Source: Bryopsis sp. KO-2023
Lineage: Eukaryota; Chlorophyta; Ulvophyceae; Bryopsidales; Bryopsidaceae
DNA length: 64,000 nucleotides
Assembly (NCBI GenBank): GCA_030272585.1
Contig: BSYQ01000007.1
Location: forward strand, 121,001-185,000
Reading direction: 5' to 3'
Below the pieces are notes generated by a model. That model worked only from the letters and a program-made list of their open reading frames with translations, had not been told where the DNA came from and searched no databases. Below, one piece after another: positions 47,109-55,547 of the stretch. Both the position numbers and the translations under genes were made by a program. Each line of letters begins with the position of its first letter. Positions within the stretch are counted from its first letter, which is position 1.

Positions 47109-50100
47109 TCATGCTCGGCCCGTTCGTGCAACGAACTCGGCCAGCAGATCTGAACAATGTGTCAGACTCTCCTTCGGCTCCCATGTTGCCTCATGGGGTT
47201 GGTATCCTTTCCAGCAAACCAAATAACGTTTTCCTCTTCCCTTTCCTTTCTCCCTGACAATAGCCTCCACTTCGTATTCCTCTTCTCCATCCAGCTCATC
47301 GATAAGAGCCGGGCCGGGAGGTGCATCCCGCACGAACTCCTCGGACCGCTTGTATTCCTTGAGCTTGGAGACGTGGAATGTAGGGTGAAGCCTCCAGCCT
47401 GGTGGGAGGTCGAGCCTATAGGCCACTGGTGATATTACGGCCTCAACCTTGAACGGCCCGATGAACCTTCGCCTGACCTTGGCCGGAATATGCTTGGTTA
47501 CGGCCAGAGGGAGGTGGGCACTTCGGAGGCAAACCTCCTGTCCCACTGCGAATTCCACATGTCGCCTCTTTTTGTTGGCGCTCTCACACATGGTCTCCTG
47601 GGCCGAAGCGTAGTTTGCTTTGGCCTCCTCTAGGTCTCGGTTCATTCGGCTCACCATGGCCTCGGCCGCCTCCACGTTGGTACTCGGCCGGTCGGCCTCC
47701 AGGCCTCTTGGGTGTTGCCCATACATCAGGTAGAAAGGGGTATATTTGGTGCTGGCGTTGACCGAATTGTTTGCGGCAAATTCGGCCGTGCTGAGGTAGT
47801 CGCTCCATGTCTCCGGCCTTGCTTCAATGTAGGGCCGAAGGAAGTTCTCCAGTGTTCGGATTGTTACCTCGCTCTGTCCATCAGATTGCGGATGGTGAGC
47901 GGTCGACATCCTTAGATCGGTACCCACGAGCCGAAACAACTCCTTGTAGAACTGGCTCGTAAATCTTGGGTCTCGATCGGAGACTATGACTTCTGGTATC
48001 CCTGAGGTTGGGAATACCTTGGAGAGAAAGAGTTCGGCGTATCCCTTCGCCGACACCTCCTTGGTGCACGGAACGAACTTGCACATCTTCGTGAGCCGAT
48101 CCACAAAGACAGCCACGGCCGTGTACCCGTTAGACTTCGGTAAGTCAGTAACGAGGTCGGTCGTCAGCTGCTCCCACTTGTAGGCCGGAACTGGCAGAGG
48201 GTGTAACAACCCTTTCTGCTTGGAATTCTCGGTCTTCATCATCTGGCAAGTGGGGCACGATTCGACATAGTGGTTCACGGCTCGGCGCCAGCCTCTCCAC
48301 CAATGTCTTCGGCTCACAAGCTCGGCTGTCCGAGCTTTCCCTGGATGTCCCGCCATCGGCACATCGTGGTGGTCGTGCAATACCACCTGGCGTTTAGAAA
48401 CCGGCACAACAATTTTCGGCTCGGCTCCAATGTCTTTGGCTTGATACATGAGCAGCCCATCTGGGGTCAGGGTGTACCCCTGAACTGCTTGTCCATTGTC
48501 GAGTTGGGTCACGATTGGTCGAAGAATAGGGTCCTCTTTAATGGCGGCTTGCCAGTCTTGTGCCTCCCCGGGCGAGATTTTGGCCCCCAAAATCGCATTG
48601 AGCCGTAACTGGGGCTTGCGGGAAAGCGCATCGGCCACAAAGTTAGCACGGCCCGGGAGGTATAAAATCTTCGGCTTGATGGACTGGAAAGAGCCAGCCT
48701 TCAACCAACGCGTTTGAGTCCGGGACAGCACACGTTGCTGCAAAAAGTGGGTCGCTGGGAGGTGGTCGGTGTAGACGGTGGTGCCGCCTGGGGCACCCTC
48801 CAGGTAGTGCCTCCACTGAGCGAGAGCGTAGGAGATCCCCAGAAGCTCCCGTTCGTAGGCCGAATATTTCTGCTCGGCCGAGTTGAGGGAACGACTTAGA
48901 AAAGCTACGGGCTGGTAGCCCTCCTCCTTGCTGCCTTGCATCAGGGTAGCTCCCAACGCGAAGTCCGAGGCATCCGTCGCCACCACATACGGCTTGGCCG
49001 GGTCCGGGATCAAGAGAACTGGGGCCGATGTGAGTCGGTCCTTGAGCGCTTGAAAGGCTTCGGCTTGGGCCGAACCCCATTCCCAGGCTTGGTCCTTCTT
49101 GACGAGCTTCTGAATAGGAGCTGCGATCCGGGAGAATTCCCGAATAAACCGTCGGTAGTAGGACACCATGCCGAGAAAACTCCTGACCTCGGGCACCGAC
49201 TGGAGCGGCTTCCAATCCTGGATGGCTTGGGTCTTGCTGCGATGTGGAGAGATACCGTCGGCCGAAATCCAATGCCCCACGAAATCCAGTTCCTTAACGG
49301 CGATGGAACATTTGGACGCCTTCGCATAAAGCTTGTGCTCGGCCAGCTTATCCAGCACGAGCCGAAGGTGCTCCGCGTGTTCTTCCTCCGTCTTGCTATA
49401 CACGATGATGTCATCCAGGAAGACCACAAGAAACTTGTCGTGGAAATCCCGGAAGAGGTCGTTCACCATCGCCATGAACTGGGGTGGCGCGTTGGTCAGG
49501 CCGAAGGGCACTACCTTGTACTCATAGTGCCCATACCGGGTCCGAAAGGCGGTCTTCTCCTGATCCTCGGCCCGGATCGGCATCTGCCAGTACCCCGATC
49601 GCAAATCCAGCCGGGTAAAAACCTTGGCTCCCTGGAGGCGGTCCAAAAGCTCCTCGGGCAAGGGAAGTGGGTAGCGATTTTTGACGGTCCGCTGGTTGAT
49701 CCAACGGTAGTCAATACAAAAGCGGAGTCCGCCATCCTTCTTGTTAGCGAAGAGAATGGGGGCACCCCACGGGCTCTTGGAAGGCCGAATCAATTCTCGA
49801 TCCAACATGTAATCGAGTTGTTTTCGGACCTCAGCGAGTTCGGCGGGAGAAAGCTTGTACATGGGCCGAAAGATCGGCTTCGTTCCTTCCTCCAACTCGA
49901 TCTCGAATTCGTGTCCGTTCCTGACCGGTGGTGGTCCTTTGGGCAGGTCGGACGCGAATACTCGCTTGTAATCGGTCAAGAGCCGTGTAATCGCTTTTGA
50001 GAGTTCCGGCCGAACTAGCTTGCTGATATCATCCTTCGTATGTTCATCCGCTGGTTCGGTTCCGGCCTCAGTGACCACTACCATTAACACTTCCGCTTGT

Positions 50101-51068
50101 CCCGCACGCGCATCCTTCATGAGCTTGGCCGCGGATGTTTGTTCCATGTCACCCACGTTCATCGTCTCTATGGGCCGTGGTTTGTCCGTGAGAGCCAGAG
50201 GAAGGGAAATGCTTGTCCTTCCCCGCTGAACCGTGATCGTCCTTGTCCGGAAGCAAAGATCCGGATTCTCGGCTACTAGCCACGGAATGCCCAGTATCAT
50301 TTCGTACGCCATATCCGGGAAGATATGGAAGTCCGAAACAAATGTGGCTTGGCCGGAACGAAATCGGACATTCTCGGCTCGGCCCTGGGTTTCGCCCTTG
50401 GAACCATCCGCCATGACCAGGGTGCGGCGCTGCCCAATCGCCTCCAATCCCAGCCGGGTTTGTGTCTCGGTGGAGACATAGTTTTCCCAGCTCCCGCTAT
50501 CCACATATGCTGTCACCGGCTTGTTCCCCACTTGAATGGCTATTTCGAAGCCAGTGAAACGCCCCTTCGAACAGGTGTTGCCTGTCCGAGCTATAAAAGA
50601 AAAATTGTCGGCCACTGCAGAGTCGGCTCGACTTAGTGCCCCCGGCACTTGATTGGAATCCTCCACCTCTCGGTTGCCTTGCGGGCCGAGCTGTACAGTA
50701 GGTGGTGGTTCCCTAGATGATACCCCGGGCCGTGTATGGCCAGTACCATCGGCTCCCTTACTGAGTCCTGTTCCAAGGGACTCGGCTCGCGCTGCAGTCT
50801 CGGAACTATGCGAGCTGGAGCTGGTGTTTATCCGTTTAACATGCTCTTCCGCCTTGTCCTGCCAAGTAACGCTCTTGGCTATTTTTCTATCTTCTACTCC
50901 ATCTGCTTGCTCCTCCCCAAAATCTTCCGGAACCTCGGCCCTGATACCACCCGCATTTGTGTCCAGGGTAGGTGGCCTCGCGCCCCGGACCTTCAGTTTA
51001 TCGAACGCTTTGCGGCCGAGAGCTTGGGACAATTTCTGATCCCATGGTCTCCTCCGCATAAGTAGCAT
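47109..51068 (-). CDS. pol: Gypsy Pol polyprotein with chromodomain
   Basis: 1319 residues, in the -1 frame relative to gag and overlapping it by 76 bases. Domains in order: aspartic protease (AYVDSGSWENYVS, with DSG instead of the usual DTG); reverse transcriptase with LDLRSGYWQMPI and the catalytic VVFLDDIIVYSK; RNase H (VVATDASDFALGATL, SAYERELLGISYAL); integrase with the HHCC finger ending CPTCQMMK and the D-D-E core in TDLVTDLPKSNG, VSDRDPRF and HHPQSDGQSEVTIRTLE; and a C-terminal chromodomain (YEVEAIVREKGKGRGKRYLV, CWKGYQPHEATWEP). The chromodomain marks a chromovirus, whose integrase may target modified histones. No stop codon interrupts it. Confidence 0.97.
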   Translation of the reverse strand: MLLMRRRPWDQKLSQALGRKAFDKLKVRGARPPTLDTNAGGIRAEVPEDFGEEQADGVEDRKIAKSVTWQDKAEEHVKRINTSSSSHSSETAARAESLGTGLSKGADGTGHTRPGVSSREPPPTVQLGPQGNREVEDSNQVPGALSRADSAVADNFSFIARTGNTCSKGRFTGFEIAIQVGNKPVTAYVDSGSWENYVSTETQTRLGLEAIGQRRTLVMADGSKGETQGRAENVRFRSGQATFVSDFHIFPDMAYEMILGIPWLVAENPDLCFRTRTITVQRGRTSISLPLALTDKPRPIETMNVGDMEQTSAAKLMKDARAGQAEVLMVVVTEAGTEPADEHTKDDISKLVRPELSKAITRLLTDYKRVFASDLPKGPPPVRNGHEFEIELEEGTKPIFRPMYKLSPAELAEVRKQLDYMLDRELIRPSKSPWGAPILFANKKDGGLRFCIDYRWINQRTVKNRYPLPLPEELLDRLQGAKVFTRLDLRSGYWQMPIRAEDQEKTAFRTRYGHYEYKVVPFGLTNAPPQFMAMVNDLFRDFHDKFLVVFLDDIIVYSKTEEEHAEHLRLVLDKLAEHKLYAKASKCSIAVKELDFVGHWISADGISPHRSKTQAIQDWKPLQSVPEVRSFLGMVSYYRRFIREFSRIAAPIQKLVKKDQAWEWGSAQAEAFQALKDRLTSAPVLLIPDPAKPYVVATDASDFALGATLMQGSKEEGYQPVAFLSRSLNSAEQKYSAYERELLGISYALAQWRHYLEGAPGGTTVYTDHLPATHFLQQRVLSRTQTRWLKAGSFQSIKPKILYLPGRANFVADALSRKPQLRLNAILGAKISPGEAQDWQAAIKEDPILRPIVTQLDNGQAVQGYTLTPDGLLMYQAKDIGAEPKIVVPVSKRQVVLHDHHDVPMAGHPGKARTAELVSRRHWWRGWRRAVNHYVESCPTCQMMKTENSKQKGLLHPLPVPAYKWEQLTTDLVTDLPKSNGYTAVAVFVDRLTKMCKFVPCTKEVSAKGYAELFLSKVFPTSGIPEVIVSDRDPRFTSQFYKELFRLVGTDLRMSTAHHPQSDGQSEVTIRTLENFLRPYIEARPETWSDYLSTAEFAANNSVNASTKYTPFYLMYGQHPRGLEADRPSTNVEAAEAMVSRMNRDLEEAKANYASAQETMCESANKKRRHVEFAVGQEVCLRSAHLPLAVTKHIPAKVRRRFIGPFKVEAVISPVAYRLDLPPGWRLHPTFHVSKLKEYKRSEEFVRDAPPGPALIDELDGEEEYEVEAIVREKGKGRGKRYLVCWKGYQPHEATWEPKESLTHCSDLLAEFVARTGRA

Positions 51069-53248
51069 GATATTCCACCCCGGCCTCCTCTTCCACTTGG
51101 TGTGGTAGATCGGCCTCCTCCTCCTCGGCCTCCAAATCTTCCCCCACTGCGGCCACGGCCTCGGCCTCGGCCACGACTTGATCCTCCACCACGGTTGCCT
51201 CCAATGTAATTGATACGATCCCCTTCGGCTTTGGTGCCAATACTGTTAACTCTTGATCGCCTATTCCAACGCTGCTGACCGCCTCCTCGGCCTCCTCCCG
51301 AGTTGTGGAGTCCTCGAATACCATCCAGGCGTTCGGCCATCTCGATCGCGGCCTGTACGTCGTCCCGAATGAAGCCAACCACTTGACTTCGAATCGGCTC
51401 GCGCAAGCCCGCTGTGAATGCACTGTATGCTTCAGCGTCACTCATATCCGGTATCCTGAAGCAAACGCTGTTGTAGCGCTTGATATAGTCCTTCACCGAG
51501 GTGGTCTGCCTGAGAGTTCGTAACTCAACTCGGGCATGTTCAGAGGTGGTAGTTGGTTGGAATAATTTTCGAGCCTCCTCGGCCCACGCACGCCAGTCGG
51601 CAAATGGTTGCCTCCGGCCCTCCATCACTTTAAGCTCGGTCAAGTTCATCCACTCGGCCGCAGGCCCCTCCGTGTTGGCACAGATTACTTGGAGCCAGTA
51701 TGCTTCTGGGATGGCTTGGGCACGGAACCATCGGCCCATGCGCATCAGCCAATCGGTAACGTTGGCGGTACCGTTGAAGGCTCGTGGCATAGGCAATTTG
51801 ACTTGCCTTAGGCCATTGCCTCCTGGTGCGTCTTGTGGCCCTCCGGGTAATTGTGGTCCAAACGGTCCTCCCGGTCCGCCAGGTCCTCCGGGACCTCCAG
51901 GTCCGTTCGGCCCGCCGCCAGGTCCATTTGGTCCTCCTCCCGGTCCATTCGGCCCACCAGGTCCATTCGGCCCGCCAGATCCTCCTGGTCCATTCGGCCC
52001 GCCACCTCCATCACCATCGTCCCCGCCTCCTCCTCCTGGCCGCCGTCTTCTTGGAGCGTCTCGGAATCCGGAGTTGGGGTCCTGCTGTCCAACTGAGGCA
52101 TAGGAACCCAGGCCCGCAAACGGGTCCGTTCCCGAATTGAATCCGACAGCTCCAACTCCCTGTGGTTGACTGGGTCCAGGGGGTGGTTCTTGACGTGGTG
52201 CTATGGGAGGTCCTTGGCCGGATGGCGGTGTAGGATTGGTGGCTTGGTTCTGGCCGCTGGGTGGCCTTGCGGCGGCCGCTGGGTCTCTTCGGCTCGGCCT
52301 CGGCCCGCCCGTTGGTGCAGAACCGGGCTCTCGAATGACAGGTCCTGGTGGTGGTCCGGCTCGCCGTTGGTTGGGCACTCCACTGGGTGGCGCGAGAATA
52401 GGTACCGCGGGTGCATTGCTGATGATGGGAGAAACAAGGGGCGCGTCTTGAAAACTGGAAGACGGGGGTGGTCCGGGTGGCGCTTGTGTAGTTTGGGTCA
52501 CAGTTTGGGTTCCGGCTCCGGCCATGTACACAGGAATGACTTGGGGCTGCGCTGGAACTTGCTTGGACCATAACTTCACGAGCTCGTCCACGGATGGGTA
52601 GTCTTCCCGTAGACACTTTGTTTCGACCCCGAGCGTCTCGACAGCGGCCCGCTGGTCGGCCACTTGCAACGTGAGCCTTTCGGTCCGGGCTCCAAGGTCT
52701 TGGACATCTTGAGCTGCCTTGGCGGCCGCACGTTCTTGGGCCAGGTACATACGTTCTTCCATTTCGGCCACGAGATGCCCGTTCTCGGCTTTGAGGTGCT
52801 CGAGCCGTCGGATGAACTCCTCTTCCAACCGAACGCGGTCCTCCCAGTGATGGTCCTCCAGTTCGGCTCTCTGGTTCTCGAGGGCCGTGTTCATGGCGTC
52901 GGCCTGCTCGTTGGCCACTTGCCATTGTCGAGCTTCGGCTTCTTCGCGGGTATGATGGAGTTCTCCTCGCACTTCGTTGAGTGCTTGGTACAGCTCGGCC
53001 TGAGTACGTCCCGCCCATTCTTCGGTGTTGGCCGCCAGCTGGGCTACGGTGATAGAGGTCTCGTCTTGGTTCACCTCCACGTGGTGCACGTTCTGGACGT
53101 TGTGCTGGATATTGTTTTGCACAAATACGCCTTGCACCGGAGGGGGATCTTCTTCGGTCCCCAGGCTCATGCTGTCCCCAGCGCTCATCTCCTCCACTCC
53201 GTCGGGATAGGCGATGGCTTCGGCTGGCTCGTACGGTATGAGGTCCAT
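50993..53248 (-). CDS. gag: Gypsy Gag polyprotein
   Basis: 751 residues. The N-terminal third is a Glu/Arg/Gln-rich coiled coil (HHTREEAEARQWQVANEQAD). The middle is a Pro/Gly-rich linker with many GPNGPGG units. The retrotransposon Gag core follows (WLMRMGRWFRAQAIPEAYWL, FAGLREPIRSQVVGFIRDDV). After an Arg/Gly-rich segment comes one CCHC zinc knuckle, CYLCGGDHGIRNCP, near the C-terminus, which binds RNA. Gag forms the virus-like particle in the cytoplasm. Its last 76 bases overlap pol. Confidence 0.93.
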   Translation of the reverse strand: MDLIPYEPAEAIAYPDGVEEMSAGDSMSLGTEEDPPPVQGVFVQNNIQHNVQNVHHVEVNQDETSITVAQLAANTEEWAGRTQAELYQALNEVRGELHHTREEAEARQWQVANEQADAMNTALENQRAELEDHHWEDRVRLEEEFIRRLEHLKAENGHLVAEMEERMYLAQERAAAKAAQDVQDLGARTERLTLQVADQRAAVETLGVETKCLREDYPSVDELVKLWSKQVPAQPQVIPVYMAGAGTQTVTQTTQAPPGPPPSSSFQDAPLVSPIISNAPAVPILAPPSGVPNQRRAGPPPGPVIREPGSAPTGGPRPSRRDPAAAARPPSGQNQATNPTPPSGQGPPIAPRQEPPPGPSQPQGVGAVGFNSGTDPFAGLGSYASVGQQDPNSGFRDAPRRRRPGGGGGDDGDGGGGPNGPGGSGGPNGPGGPNGPGGGPNGPGGGPNGPGGPGGPGGPGGPFGPQLPGGPQDAPGGNGLRQVKLPMPRAFNGTANVTDWLMRMGRWFRAQAIPEAYWLQVICANTEGPAAEWMNLTELKVMEGRRQPFADWRAWAEEARKLFQPTTTSEHARVELRTLRQTTSVKDYIKRYNSVCFRIPDMSDAEAYSAFTAGLREPIRSQVVGFIRDDVQAAIEMAERLDGIRGLHNSGGGRGGGQQRWNRRSRVNSIGTKAEGDRINYIGGNRGGGSSRGRGRGRGRSGGRFGGRGGGGRSTTPSGRGGRGGISCYLCGGDHGIRNCPKLSAAKRSIN

Positions 53249-53664
53249 GGTTGGACTCCGTGTGCAAGCCGTGGGTCCCGATTGCGAAGAGGTTCCTCGG
53301 CCGAGTTTGCCCGCCGGTTGCGTAGGTGCTCTTGGACTTCAGCGTAGAAACGCAGAAACTCCGGGTCGTTTCTTTCCTCCTCTGTGAAGCAGGAGTCACA
53401 GCTTCCGACACTTTCTGTGTCGTCGTTGTCGTTCGGCCCGGTAGGTGGTGGTACGGGGCTCGGCCTTCGAATAGGTGGTCCCTCAAGTCCAGGGGGTACG
53501 CCTTCGATCACGCTTGGTCCTCCGTAACAAAAGGCCAATTGGTCGATATAAAATCTTCTCCAATGCGGTGCGACCAGCTCCTCTGGCACCGAGAGATAAC
53601 GGAAGGTCGGGTGTTCGTGTGTGCCGGCGGAGGACTGGGGCGAGGTAGGGTGGCTGTTCGACAT
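53185..53664 (-). CDS. Gypsy leader ORF upstream of gag
   Basis: A 159-residue frame starts at an ATG 46 bases inside the internal region (MSNSHPTSPQSSAGTHEHPT) and overlaps the gag start by 64 bases. Gag lies in the -1 frame relative to it. It contains VPEELVAPHWRRFYIDQLAF and an acidic segment with NDNDDTESVGSCDSCFTEEE. It could be a separate protein, or the N-terminal part of Gag read through by a -1 shift. No family is recognised. Confidence 0.6.
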   Translation of the reverse strand: MSNSHPTSPQSSAGTHEHPTFRYLSVPEELVAPHWRRFYIDQLAFCYGGPSVIEGVPPGLEGPPIRRPSPVPPPTGPNDNDDTESVGSCDSCFTEEERNDPEFLRFYAEVQEHLRNRRANSAEEPLRNRDPRLAHGVQPWTSYRTSQPKPSPIPTEWRR

Positions 53665-53693
53665 ACGGGTGGTATGGGTCTTGGTTCCGGCTT

Positions 53694-53709
53694 TTGCTCC
53701 GAAACCAGT
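53694..53709 (-). other. Gypsy primer-binding site
   Basis: On the minus strand, ACTGGTTTCGGAGCAA follows the 5' LTR. Its 12-base core TGGTTTCGGAGC is shared with the outer element, so both use the same primer tRNA, probably initiator Met. Confidence 0.75.
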
Positions 53710-54097
53710 TGATACAAACGTTGGAACAAGATAGACTAGTCGAGTGGACTTACGTCTAGAGCACGGAAACACTTTCAAACAAGGAACTTTACAATAGTCC
53801 AAGTTACAATAAGGCTGTGGTCCGGGCCGAATAAGTATTCGGCCGGGCCGACAGCCTGTCCAACCCTTTCATCCAACTCAGCGTCCTAATGGCCCCTTGG
53901 CCGTGTCCTAATGGACCCTAAGCTGAATGTGAGGCTCCAGGCCGAACTGAGGGTTGCCACCTCAGAGGCGGCCTGGTCCTCTCCCTTAATGTGTGGCTAT
54001 GATGATGGTGAGCTGGTTCGGTCCGACTACTGTCAGGCCGAACCACGTGTTGGGTGAGTGGGCCGAACCGCGTGTCATACGACGGACGTTCGTATCA
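53710..54097 (-). repeat. Gypsy 5' LTR
   Basis: 388 bases; on the minus strand this is the upstream LTR. The primer-binding site lies next to it at about 53696-53707. Confidence 0.95.
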
Positions 54098-54102
54098 ACA
54101 AG

Positions 54103-54726
54103 AGTAGTTGCCATGCTTCCTGCAGCTGAAAAAGAGAAGGTTGCAAGAGTGCAACGTGTAGGAGCAGCGTGCGAGAGTGCGGCGTGTAGGAGTGCAGCGT
54201 GCAACGGTGGATGCAGCGTGCAGCAGTGCAGCGTGCAGCAGTGCAGAGGTGCAGCAGTGCAGAGGTGCAGAGGTGCAGAGGTGCAGAGGTGCAGAGGTGC
54301 AGAGGTGCAGAGGTGCAGCAGTGCAGCGGTGCAGAGGTGCAGCGGTGCAGAGGTGCAACGGTGTAATCGTGCAGCGGTGTAACACCCTTGGAGCCACGAT
54401 TGCAACCAAGCTCGACGGAGTTTGATGGATGATGATGTGGCAGCCATCAGAGTCGAGTTGTCGATTGGATGTGTGAATTCTTATGGACGTTCACAGTTGA
54501 GGTGGCGAGGAGATGTGTGAATTCCTAGTGAATAGTGACACGTCGACAGGGAGAAGGGTTTGATGCGCTGTGGCGCTAGGGTATAAGAGTGTGGAAGGAA
54601 AAGGTCGTTGTATCTTCTTTATAACTTTATTCTTGTAAGGAAGTTCTATCTAACGAGACGCTTGAGGAAGGCACTCGTCCTCCTCTAGGAGGGCGAGGGG
54701 ACCTTGAAAAAAGTAGCCTCGTTTCA
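54103..54726 (+). repeat. Outer element 5' LTR, second part
   Basis: It aligns with 62709-63316 of the 3' LTR and is 16 bases longer because of two extra GCAGAGGT units (54246-54330). A TATA-like GTATAAGAG lies at 54581-54589, followed by a T-rich stretch; this is the probable promoter and U3/R border. It ends CGTTTCA. Confidence 0.9.
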
Positions 54727-54744
54727 TTGGTTTCGGAGCGAAGG
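54727..54744 (+). other. Primer-binding site of the outer element
   Basis: TTGGTTTCGGAGCGAAGG follows the 5' LTR directly. The 12 bases TGGTTTCGGAGC also follow the Gypsy 5' LTR (minus strand). It resembles the complement of an initiator-Met tRNA 3' end (TGGTATCAGAGC in many eukaryotes), with changes at a few positions. Confidence 0.75.
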
Positions 54745-55375
54745 CGCAATAAGTGTCACTTATTGTGCGACCCTGTTTGAGAAGTGGAGGTGTCGCTGAA
54801 GGCGCGACCACAAGAGAAGAACGCGAGCACCTTTGGGAGGTATTCGAGTATGGACGACTAAGACGCTGAAGAACACGAGCGTCGCAAAGGAAAGAGGCCA
54901 CCCACCACAAGTGACCCTTTGGACGGGATTGGGAAAGCGATCTACAGTGGTGATGGTGGTAGCAGCGAAAGCGTGCTTTGAAAAAGCCTTGAAAAGGTGA
55001 TCGCCAGCGAGGTCGACAAGGAAGACGACCCGCGAAAGCATGCTTCGAAGAAGCCTTTAAAAGGTGATCGCCAGCGAGGACGACAAAGAAGACGGCCCAG
55101 GGCCAGAAGTGTCGTCGCCGAACCTGTCTCTGACTACTGGTGTTCGAGTTTCTTGAACAGAAGTGTCGAAGAGACTTGACCAAGCCTGCACTACGTGAAA
55201 GTGACGAATGAGCATGACAGCGCAAGTTCGTGGAAGCCCAACAGTGTGACCTTCCAAGAGAGTCGCAGGTCGTGAGGAACGACTGCGCAGTGTGACCCAG
55301 CAAGAGAGTCGCAGATCGTGAGGAACAACTGCGCAGTGTGAGCTAGCTTTCGTGTCAACTGGAGCAACTGGAGCA

Positions 55376-55547
55376 TGCGAAGTTTTGGGGGCTGAGGTCG
55401 TACCATGACGAGTCGTCAGTGCCGACCCCCCCTTTCTGACAGCAAACGACTGCAAGTGACTTGCGAAGTTTTGGGGGCTGAGGTCGTACCATGACGAGTC
55501 GTCAGTGCCGACCCCCCCTTTCTGACAGCAAACGACTGCAAGTGACT
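55376..55547. repeat. Tandem 86-bp duplication
   Basis: Two identical-looking adjacent copies (55376-55461 and 55462-55547) beginning TGCGAAGTTTTGGGGG, inside the outer element. Similar shorter duplications lie at 54970-55100 and 55253-55341. Confidence 0.85.

Larger units (their letters stand above)
44497..54097 (-). mobile_element. Gypsy/Ty3 chromovirus LTR retrotransposon, apparently intact
   Basis: The element is 9601 bases with 388-bp LTRs at both ends, TGATAC...GTATCA termini and a 5-bp target duplication ACAAG (44492-44496 and 54098-54102). It is inserted in the 5' LTR of the outer element, in opposite orientation. On the minus strand the order is leader ORF, gag with zinc knuckle, pol (protease, reverse transcriptase, RNase H, integrase, chromodomain) and a third ORF. 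All long frames are open and the LTRs are identical by eye, so the insertion is recent and could be active. Confidence 0.97.

Noticed and set aside
48936-50000. 354-codon plus-strand frame
   Set aside because: Antisense of the intact reverse transcriptase domain; no motif of its own.
51501-52103. Collagen-like GPPGPPGPP frame on the plus strand
   Set aside because: Antisense shadow of the Gly/Pro/Asn-rich linker in the Gypsy Gag.
53986-54447. ORFs full of CTSAPLHLC-type repeats on the minus strand, and AVQRC-type repeats on plus
   Set aside because: They are translations of the 8-bp minisatellite in the LTR. All frames stay open because of the repeat; there is no start context or homologue.
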